Shown piece by piece: positions 1-5,228 of a stretch of DNA of 11,604 nt. Source of the DNA: CAVTWJ01 sp963849485 (GTDB lineage Bacteria; Oederibacteriota; Muellerivitia; Muellerivitales; Muellerivitaceae); contig CAWKIF010000161.1 in the NCBI GenBank assembly GCA_963849485.1, forward strand, positions 1 to 11,604, in the 5' to 3' direction. The notes below the pieces were generated by a model, which had not been told where the DNA came from, ran no database searches, and saw only the letters and a program-made list of their open reading frames with translations. Position 1 is the stretch's first letter. Every line of letters begins with the position of its first letter. Both the position numbers and the translations under genes were made by a program.

Positions 1-1286
1 AGAGAAAATCGTCGGTTTGGAAGGAGTTGCCGGAATTTGCGCAAGATATCCAGGCGTTCTTTGGAAACGGGCCCTATCAAACGTACCGCCAGGCCCGGGC
101 CGGGGAAGGGCTGGCGCCACAAAAGCGCGTCAGGGATACCCAAGCGTTTGCCCAGCAACCGAACCTCGTCTTTAAAAAGTTCCCGCAAGGGTTCCACCAG
201 CTTGAACTTCATATGTTTCGGCAGGCCGCCCACATTGTGATGGCTCTTGATGGTGGCGGAAGGGCCCTTGACCGACACACTCTCGATGACGTCGGGATAG
301 AGGGTTCCCTGCCCCAAGAAATCGAATTGGCCCCGTTTTTTCTGTAGCTCCTTGGCCTTCTGCTCGAAGATCTGTATGAAGGTACCGCCGATGATCTTTC
401 TTTTCTTCTCGGGTTCCGACACGCCCTTGAGTTTCTTGAGGAACTCGTTCTCGGCGTCGGCGTAATAGAGGGTAATGCCCATTTCCTTGCGGAACATGGC
501 CAAGACCTGCTCGGCCTCATGAAGCCTCAAGACCCCGTTGTTCACGAAAACACAAGTCAATTGCTTGCCCAGGGCCCGGTGCAACAGGGCTGCGGTGACG
601 GTGGAATCCACCCCGCCCGAAACCCCGCACAAAACCCGGCCCTTCCCCACCTTAGCCCGAATTTCGGCCACAGCGGTCTTTTCATAAGCGTCCATGTTCC
701 AGGTGGCCTTGCACCCGCAGACTTTCTTGACGAAATTCTCAAGGATTCTTTTTCCCTTTTCGGTATGAACCACTTCGGGATGGAACTGGATCCCATAAAT
801 CTTCTTTGAAAGATTCGCGGCGGCCGCTAAATGGCAATTGGAGGTGGAGGCCAGCACCTGGTAACCTTTGGGCAGCCTCACCACGTGGTCCCCATGGCTC
901 ATCCAGACGTTCAAACTTTTGGGCAGTTGGGCGAAAAGGTTCTTGGAATCACGGATATTCAGCTTCGCAAGCCCAAATTCTCGCTTATGGGCCTTTTCCA
1001 CCTTGCCCCCTAGGGCGAAGGAGATCATCTGGATGCCGTAACAAATGCCCAGGATGGGGATACCTGCCTCGAATATATCCTTAGTGACGTGGGGAGCGCC
1101 CTTGGCATAAACACTGGAGGGGCCGCCGGAGAGGATGATCCCCTTGGGATCTTTGGCTTTGATTTGCTCTAGTGTCGCTGAAAAAGGAAGGATCTCGCAG
1201 TAGACGCCGCATTCCCTCACCCGCCGCGCGATTAATTGGCTGTATTGGGCCCCGAAATCAAGGACGATAACCGTGTCGTGCTTCAT
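1..1286 (-). CDS. guaA: GMP synthase (glutamine-hydrolysing), 3' end cut off by the window edge
   Basis: Makes GMP from XMP, ATP and glutamine, the last step of guanine nucleotide synthesis in the cytoplasm. About 428 codons are visible of a usual 510-525. The N-terminal class I glutamine amidotransferase domain starts with DFGAQYSQLIARR and carries the nucleophile C82 in GICYGIQ and the partners H169 and E171 in QFHPEV. The ATP pyrophosphatase domain follows, with the P-loop SGGVDS at 223-228 and LGQGTLYPDVIES further on. The C-terminal dimerisation domain begins at QPFPGPGLAVR. The ATG at 1286 has a Shine-Dalgarno AGGAG (1292-1296) five bases upstream. It lies just downstream of guaB and no promoter is visible between them, so a guaBA operon is likely. 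The last 15 or so codons, after KERLDILRK, stop resembling GuaA, which may be a frameshift near the edge. Confidence 0.97.
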   Translation of the reverse strand, partial: MKHDTVIVLDFGAQYSQLIARRVRECGVYCEILPFSATLEQIKAKDPKGIILSGGPSSVYAKGAPHVTKDIFEAGIPILGICYGIQMISFALGGKVEKAHKREFGLAKLNIRDSKNLFAQLPKSLNVWMSHGDHVVRLPKGYQVLASTSNCHLAAAANLSKKIYGIQFHPEVVHTEKGKRILENFVKKVCGCKATWNMDAYEKTAVAEIRAKVGKGRVLCGVSGGVDSTVTAALLHRALGKQLTCVFVNNGVLRLHEAEQVLAMFRKEMGITLYYADAENEFLKKLKGVSEPEKKRKIIGGTFIQIFEQKAKELQKKRGQFDFLGQGTLYPDVIESVSVKGPSATIKSHHNVGGLPKHMKFKLVEPLRELFKDEVRLLGKRLGIPDALLWRQPFPGPGLAVRLIGPVSKERLDILRKFRQLLPNRRFS

Positions 1287-1309
1287 GAACACTCCTAAAT
1301 AGAGTTTGC

Positions 1310-1393
1310 AGTCGACAGTCTACAGTCGACAGCAAAACCGATGTATTTGAGAAGTTGTCTAAGCTGTGGGCTGTCGACTGCGGACTGTCGACT
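1310..1393. repeat. Inverted repeat of paired GTCGAC units between guaB and guaA
   Basis: Two 24-base arms (1310-1333 and 1370-1393) are inverted copies with 22 of 24 positions matching, separated by a 36-base loop. Each arm is itself a tandem pair: GTCGAC occurs at 1311, 1325, 1373 and 1387, with 14-base spacing inside each arm. In RNA this would form a long hairpin with one G-U wobble and one mismatch. The right arm covers two of the three bases of the guaB stop codon, and the left arm ends about 14 bases before the guaA Shine-Dalgarno. There is no U-tract after it, so it is not a classical terminator. It looks like a short intergenic palindromic repeat that landed in the operon. An effect on guaB mRNA stability or on the guaB:guaA ratio is inference. 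Confidence 0.85.
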
Positions 1394-2864
1394 AATCAAT
1401 GTAGTAGTTCGGCGCTTCCTTGGTAATGACCACGTCGTGGGGATGACTTTCCTGGTACCCCGCCGAGGTGATCTTGACGAACCGTCCATCCACCTGCAAA
1501 TCCTTGAGGGTCTTGGTTCCGCTGTAGCCCATACCGGCCCTGAGGCCCCCTACCAGCTGGAAAACCAAATCAGAAAGCTGGCCCCGGTAGGGCACCCGCG
1601 CCTCGATGCCTTCAGGAACCAGTTTCTTGGCGTCGTCGCTATTGTCCTGGAAATACCGGTCGGCGCTTCGCCCCTTCTGCATGGCCGCCATCGACCCCAT
1701 GCCGTTGTAGACCTTGAACATGCGCCCCTGAAGGTTGATGACCTCACCGGGGGATTCCTCACAGCCAGCGAAGAGCCCGCCCAACATGACCGCGTCAGCC
1801 CCGGCCGCGATGGCCTTGGTGATGTCGCCCGAGTACTTGATGCCGCCGTCGGCAATCAGGGTGATCTTGTTCTTCCGGGTGACCCTGGCGCACTCGCTAA
1901 TGGCCCAGACTTGGGGCACTCCCACGCCTGTGACCACCCGAGTGGTGCAGATGGAGCCAGGCCCCACCCCCACCTTCACGCAGTCGGCCCCCATGTCCAC
2001 CAGGGCCTTCACTGCCTCGGCCGTGACGATGTTGCCCGCGATCAGCACCAGCTTGGGGTATTTTTTACGAAGTGTCTTCACGGTTTTCAACACACCCTGC
2101 GAATGGCCATGGGCGGTATCCACCACCACGACATCCACGCCCGCCGCGACTAACGCCTCGGCCCTTTCCTCGGTTTCAGGGGAAACAGAAACCGCAGCCC
2201 CGACCCTCAATCGGCCCGTGTGGTCCTTGCAGGCGTTGGGGAACTTGATTCTCTTATTGATGTCCTTAATGGTGATGAGCCCCTGCAGGTCGCCCTTTTT
2301 GTCCACCACCAAGAGCTTTTCGATGCGGTGTTTGTGAAGGGTTTCCTCGGCCTTGTCCAGATTGGTACCAACCGGCACCGTCACCAGGTCGTCCTTGGTC
2401 ATGACCTCGCTCAAGCGCAGGTCCATCTTCTTGACGAACCTCAAATCTCGGTTCGTGACGATGCCCACCAGTTTGCGGCCGTCCCGAACGATGGGGATGC
2501 CCGAGATATGGTAGTGCTTCATGATCTCAAAGGCGTCGGCGACTGTCTTGTCCGGGGAGAGGGTGATGGGGTCCTTGATCATGCCCGCCTCGGAGCGCTT
2601 GACCTTGTCCACTTCCGCGGCCTGTTGGGCGACGGTGCTGTTCTTGTGGATAATGCCAAGGCCGCCTTCTTGGGCCAATGCGATAGCCAGCCTGGCTTCG
2701 GTGACCGTGTCCATAGCGGCGCTAATGATAGGGATATTGAGTTTGAGGGAGGGGGTGAGGGTCGTCGAGACGTCGGTTTCTTTGGGCAGGACTTCGGATT
2801 TCTGCGGAACCAGCATCACATCATCGTAGGTTAAGGCCTCCACCAGATTATCCGGCTCGATCAT
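1392..2864 (-). CDS. guaB: Inosine-5'-monophosphate dehydrogenase
   Basis: Oxidises IMP to XMP with NAD+, the committed step to GMP. It is 490 aa, the normal bacterial length. The catalytic barrel begins with LTYDDVMLVP (residues 11-20). A pair of CBS domains interrupts it at about 95-205; in this family these form the regulatory Bateman module that binds adenine/guanine nucleotides. The active-site loop GPGSICTTR places the catalytic cysteine at C306. IMP phosphate-binding motifs ADGGIKYSGD (338-347) and GMGS (388-391) are present, and the mobile flap RSADRYFQ holds the catalytic R403-Y404 pair. The ATG has a GGGGA Shine-Dalgarno (2871-2875) and its own strong promoter upstream. It precedes guaA. 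All key residues are intact, so it should be active. Confidence 0.98.
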   Translation of the reverse strand: MIEPDNLVEALTYDDVMLVPQKSEVLPKETDVSTTLTPSLKLNIPIISAAMDTVTEARLAIALAQEGGLGIIHKNSTVAQQAAEVDKVKRSEAGMIKDPITLSPDKTVADAFEIMKHYHISGIPIVRDGRKLVGIVTNRDLRFVKKMDLRLSEVMTKDDLVTVPVGTNLDKAEETLHKHRIEKLLVVDKKGDLQGLITIKDINKRIKFPNACKDHTGRLRVGAAVSVSPETEERAEALVAAGVDVVVVDTAHGHSQGVLKTVKTLRKKYPKLVLIAGNIVTAEAVKALVDMGADCVKVGVGPGSICTTRVVTGVGVPQVWAISECARVTRKNKITLIADGGIKYSGDITKAIAAGADAVMLGGLFAGCEESPGEVINLQGRMFKVYNGMGSMAAMQKGRSADRYFQDNSDDAKKLVPEGIEARVPYRGQLSDLVFQLVGGLRAGMGYSGTKTLKDLQVDGRFVKITSAGYQESHPHDVVITKEAPNYYID

Positions 2865-2893
2865 GGGAACTCCCCGGGAAAGGAATGGCGGTT

Positions 2894-2922
2894 AATATAA
2901 GCCCAGTCGGCGGGGGTGTCAA
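2894..2922 (-). promoter_or_regulatory. Sigma70-type promoter of guaBA
   Basis: Read on the minus strand there is a perfect -35 TTGACA (2917-2922), a 17-base spacer, and a -10 TATATT (2894-2899), one mismatch from consensus. Transcription would begin near 2887, giving a leader of only about 23 nt before the guaB ATG. That is too short for a riboswitch. It is the best promoter match I found in the window and implies that guaBA can be expressed independently of the genes upstream. Confidence 0.8.
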
Positions 2923-2924
2923 TG

Positions 2925-2945
2925 AAACCCACCACCGTCAGTGGG
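2925..2945 (-). terminator. Weak terminator-like hairpin after the membrane protein gene
   Basis: On the minus strand CCCAC (2941-2945) and GTGGG (2928-2932) can pair across an 8-base loop, followed by only TTT. It sits 45-65 bases past the stop of the upstream gene and abuts the -35 box of the guaB promoter. The five-pair GC stem and short T run make a weak intrinsic terminator at best. Confidence 0.3.
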
Positions 2946-2990
2946 GGGCAGTCAAAGATAGTCCAATAGCTAATTACCAAATGCTATCGA

Positions 2991-3539
2991 TCAATGCCAG
3001 AGTTCAAAATCGGCCTTGTAGGAGGGAATTTTATTCCCAACGATGTAGGTTCGAATCTCATCGGAAAGGGCAGCGATATACCTATTTTCGCTCATGGCCT
3101 GGACTTGCCATCCGTTGTCCGAGGACAACTGCTGAACCCTTTGAACGTGCTTCACATAAAGCTGGTCCAGGGCCAAATCCGGAAAAAACTCGCTGATTTG
3201 CCAGGCTTTATTTTGGTCGGTTCCATTCCATCCGTTGGTCGAAAACCAGGTGCCATTGGTGAAGATCGTCACGAAAGAGACCTTGGGGGCGATGGATCCC
3301 GGGAACTTGATGATCTCGCTGTAAGTGCCAACGTCCGATTTCATACCCACATGCATGAAATTAGTATTGGGCAGTTGGGGTAGGTTGAATTCAAAAAGAT
3401 CGGTAAATCCCATGTTTTGGAGCTGGCTCTGGAAATCTGAATAAGCGGTGATATCCATCTCGCTGATTTGGTTGGTGCTCATCTCCACCAAATGAACAGG
3501 GGGAACGCTGGAAACCAACCTGATATCCGGAGGGGGCAA
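2991..3539 (-). CDS. C-terminal (extracytoplasmic) part of the zinc-finger membrane protein, out of frame with its N-terminal part
   Basis: This 182-codon stretch has only a TTG as its first possible start and no Shine-Dalgarno, and its beginning overlaps the end of the preceding frame by 61 bases. The simplest reading is that it is the second half of the gene that starts at 4615. Re-reading one G in the G7 run (3548-3554) joins AGG to AALLPPPDIRLVSS and gives one protein of about 541 aa. The domain has no cysteines and many aromatic, Asn and Thr residues (for example FVTIFTNGTWFSTNGWNG and GTYSEIIKFPG), fitting a folded beta-rich domain outside the membrane after the transmembrane helix. I do not recognise the family. 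It could be a separate gene only if a TTG start without a ribosome site were used. Confidence 0.7.
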   Translation of the reverse strand: MPPPDIRLVSSVPPVHLVEMSTNQISEMDITAYSDFQSQLQNMGFTDLFEFNLPQLPNTNFMHVGMKSDVGTYSEIIKFPGSIAPKVSFVTIFTNGTWFSTNGWNGTDQNKAWQISEFFPDLALDQLYVKHVQRVQQLSSDNGWQVQAMSENRYIAALSDEIRTYIVGNKIPSYKADFELWH

Positions 3540-4615
3540 GAGGGCAGCCCCCCCGCAACAGCGCCCACCAAAACGATTATCACCAAACCCGCTAAGACAC
3601 CCACTGGAATATGGAGCTTTTTAGAGAGGGGCTCCAGCATACCCATCCATTTCTGGAGATAGAACCTGCCCCACTGCTTGGCAATCATCAAAAGGCCGGG
3701 GGGGCGATGCTTGCCAGGCGGCTGGGTCGTTTGTGGCAAGGGGTCGCTGACCAGAACCTCACCAAAACCCGAAGGCACGGATAGGGAAGGCGCGGAAAAT
3801 TCTCTGGAATCAGCGCCGATAGCGGGCGGAAATCCCGGTTTCCCCATGGGATCAAGCTTGAGTTTAGGGGGTCCGGCGGTCGGAGCTGGGGTTGGCATCT
3901 TAGGCGCAAGGGATGGGGGTGCTTCCGTCTGGGGGGCGGATTTGGGTGAGACAAATCCAAGATCAGAGATGGGCGACAAGCTATCCGGGCTGGGGCTGGC
4001 AGAAAAAGGCGAGGCGGTGTGCCCCAAGGAATGCCCAGTAGGCGCGGAGGGTGTGGAAATGGCCTGATCATCCACCACCTGATCCGCGGATTGAGCGCTG
4101 GGCAGAGGGACCGTTTTGGGAGTGGGCGGGGCCGAAGAGCCAAAAAGCCCGAAAGGATCGTCCTCAAGACCCTTGCCCTTAAAATTCAAAGGAGAGGAAG
4201 AAATATTTCCCGGTGGAGGTTTGGTTGCGGCTGGGGTGGGCGCCGGGGAAACGGTTGGGGGATTTGGTAGAGGAGTCTGGGGTTTGGGGGCAATGGGTGC
4301 CGGCGCGTTCTTCGGAGGAAAAGGGTTCAAATCTTCCAAACCAGGCTTGGGTCCACCCCCCTGGGAGTTGGCCCAAGCCTCAAAGGGGTCTTTGGCCAAA
4401 ACTTTGTTAACCGGAGCGGGGGCGGGCGCAGTGGGGGCTTTGGGCTGGGCCGATCCTACCGGAACCTCTCCCGGCTTGAGGTTCATACAATCGCCACAGG
4501 TGGGCAGACCCCTTTCATCCGCGTCCAGGCAGGCGGGGCAGAAAGAACGGCCGCATTTGTGGCAGGAACCTACAGACTTCCGGTCGCTATGTTTTGCGCA
4601 ATTGGTATCCGGCAT
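3479..4615 (-). CDS. Zinc-finger, proline-rich, single-pass membrane protein (N-terminal part as read)
   Basis: As read this is 378 aa. Residues 6-43 hold a B-box-like zinc site with C6, H9, C18, C21, C26, C29, C40 and C43, in the pattern CxxH, CxxCG, CxxC, CxxC. Residues about 48-315 are a low-complexity Pro/Ala/Ser linker with two short DPFxxxxxS-like repeats (DPFEAW and DPFGLFG). A transmembrane helix lies at about 337-356 (VGVLAGLVIIVLVGAVAGG), preceded by a basic stretch, so the zinc finger should be cytoplasmic. After the helix the frame runs through a G7 tract and ends in a 22-residue tail. The expected continuation is in another frame (2991-3539). The ATG at 4615 has AAAGG six to seven bases upstream. 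Function unknown; the zinc site may bind protein or nucleic acid. It lies between ridA and guaB. Confidence 0.75.
   Translation of the reverse strand: MPDTNCAKHSDRKSVGSCHKCGRSFCPACLDADERGLPTCGDCMNLKPGEVPVGSAQPKAPTAPAPAPVNKVLAKDPFEAWANSQGGGPKPGLEDLNPFPPKNAPAPIAPKPQTPLPNPPTVSPAPTPAATKPPPGNISSSPLNFKGKGLEDDPFGLFGSSAPPTPKTVPLPSAQSADQVVDDQAISTPSAPTGHSLGHTASPFSASPSPDSLSPISDLGFVSPKSAPQTEAPPSLAPKMPTPAPTAGPPKLKLDPMGKPGFPPAIGADSREFSAPSLSVPSGFGEVLVSDPLPQTTQPPGKHRPPGLLMIAKQWGRFYLQKWMGMLEPLSKKLHIPVGVLAGLVIIVLVGAVAGGLPSCPLRISGWFPAFPLFIWWR
3548..3554 (-). other. G7 homopolymer, in-phase slippery heptamer at the frame break
   Basis: On the minus strand the zero frame reads GCG GGG GGG CTG, so the run has the phase X XXY YYZ of a -1 slippery heptamer (G GGG GGG). 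Slipping back one base, or one extra G in the template or transcript, joins the two halves of the membrane protein. A sequencing deletion in the homopolymer would look the same. Confidence 0.7.
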
Positions 4616-4666
4616 TCTCGCCTTTCATCTCCGACGATCATTTAACGGAATATGAAAGCCCATATC

Positions 4667-4685
4667 ATTCCCTAAAGAGGGGAAT
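4667..4685. repeat. Perfect 6-bp inverted repeat in the leader of the zinc-finger gene
   Basis: ATTCCC (4667-4672) and GGGAAT (4680-4685) are perfect inverted copies with a 7-base gap. They lie just downstream of the predicted promoter, where an operator or a small leader hairpin could act. No U-tract follows. The role is unknown. Confidence 0.4.
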
Positions 4686-4692
4686 CAGTTTT

Positions 4693-4720
4693 ATTATCGG
4701 ACAGGTTCTTAAATCATCAA
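4693..4720 (-). promoter_or_regulatory. Candidate promoter of the zinc-finger membrane protein gene
   Basis: On the minus strand TTGATG (4715-4720) and GATAAT (4693-4698) are separated by 16 bases, four of six and five of six matches to the sigma70 consensus. The sequence just upstream (4721-4743) is AT-rich and could act as an UP element. The leader to the ATG at 4615 would be about 70 nt. Confidence 0.45.
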
Positions 4721-4740
4721 CGCTAAATTCAATTTTAAAT

Positions 4741-5127
4741 TCAGCTTTTATAGGCGATCAGATCCATTTCCAACCGCGCGCCCTTGGGAAGGGCGGAAAC
4801 CTGAACCACCGCTCGGGCGGGCGGATTTACCGGAAATCGGGCGGCCATCACACGGTTCAAGGCCTCAAAATCGCCTAGATCAACGACATAAACGGTGATT
4901 TTCAAGGCATTCTCTAAACCCGAGCCTGCCGCTTTCAACACCGCTTCCAGGTTGTCCAGAACCCTGCTCGCCTGAAGCTCCATGGCGCCTTCCACTAATT
5001 TTCCTGTGGCTGGATCCAATGGAATTTGACCCGAGCAAAAGATGAGATTCCCGGACTCCACCGCTTGGGAATAGGGCCCAATGGGCGCGGGGGTTTGGGA
5101 GGAAAGGATCACCTTTTTGCCGTTCAT
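4741..5127 (-). CDS. ridA: RidA family reactive intermediate (enamine/imine) deaminase
   Basis: RidA proteins are cytoplasmic trimers that hydrolyse 2-aminoacrylate and related imines released by PLP enzymes such as threonine dehydratase. At 128 aa the length is typical. GPYSQAV (17-23) is the family signature near the N-terminus, FCSGQIPLDP is in the central strand, and the substrate carboxylate-binding R105 and the E120 of the active site sit in PPARAVVQVSALPKG and ARLEMDLIA. I chose the ATG at 5127 because AAGGA (5136-5140) lies 8 bases before it and the protein then begins like other RidAs. A GTG at 5157 would add ten atypical residues. It follows rel by 101 bases, and spoT-ridA neighbourhood is known in some proteobacteria such as Pseudomonas. 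It precedes the zinc-finger gene. Confidence 0.95.
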   Translation of the reverse strand: MNGKKVILSSQTPAPIGPYSQAVESGNLIFCSGQIPLDPATGKLVEGAMELQASRVLDNLEAVLKAAGSGLENALKITVYVVDLGDFEALNRVMAARFPVNPPARAVVQVSALPKGARLEMDLIAYKS

Positions 5128-5183
5128 TTTATCCGTCCTTTTCCGGGAAAAGATCACCGGGATGTTAATTCAAAATTCTTAAC

Positions 5184-5195
5184 GAATGATCATTC
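5184..5195. repeat. 12-bp perfect palindrome upstream of ridA
   Basis: GAATGATCATTC is a perfect palindrome in the AT-rich 101-base gap between rel and ridA, about 57 bases before the ridA start. A site of this kind could bind a dimeric regulator. I see no convincing -35/-10 pair around it, so its role is open. Confidence 0.35.
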
Positions 5196-5228
5196 CAACT
5201 TGAAATATTTTTTGTAGATGAATTTGTC

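Noticed and set aside
1310..1393. CRISPR-like or transposon-end reading of the GTCGAC repeats
   Set aside because: There are only two inverted double units with no spacers, no transposase and no target-site duplication seen.
1341..2153. Open frame of 270 codons on the plus strand opposite guaB
   Set aside because: It lies entirely antisense to a perfectly conserved IMP dehydrogenase, and its His/Gly/Asp-rich translation is what GC-rich antisense codons produce.
2865..2990. Riboswitch (guanine or similar) ahead of guaB
   Set aside because: The near-consensus promoter leaves only about 23 nt of leader, and no purine-aptamer core was seen.
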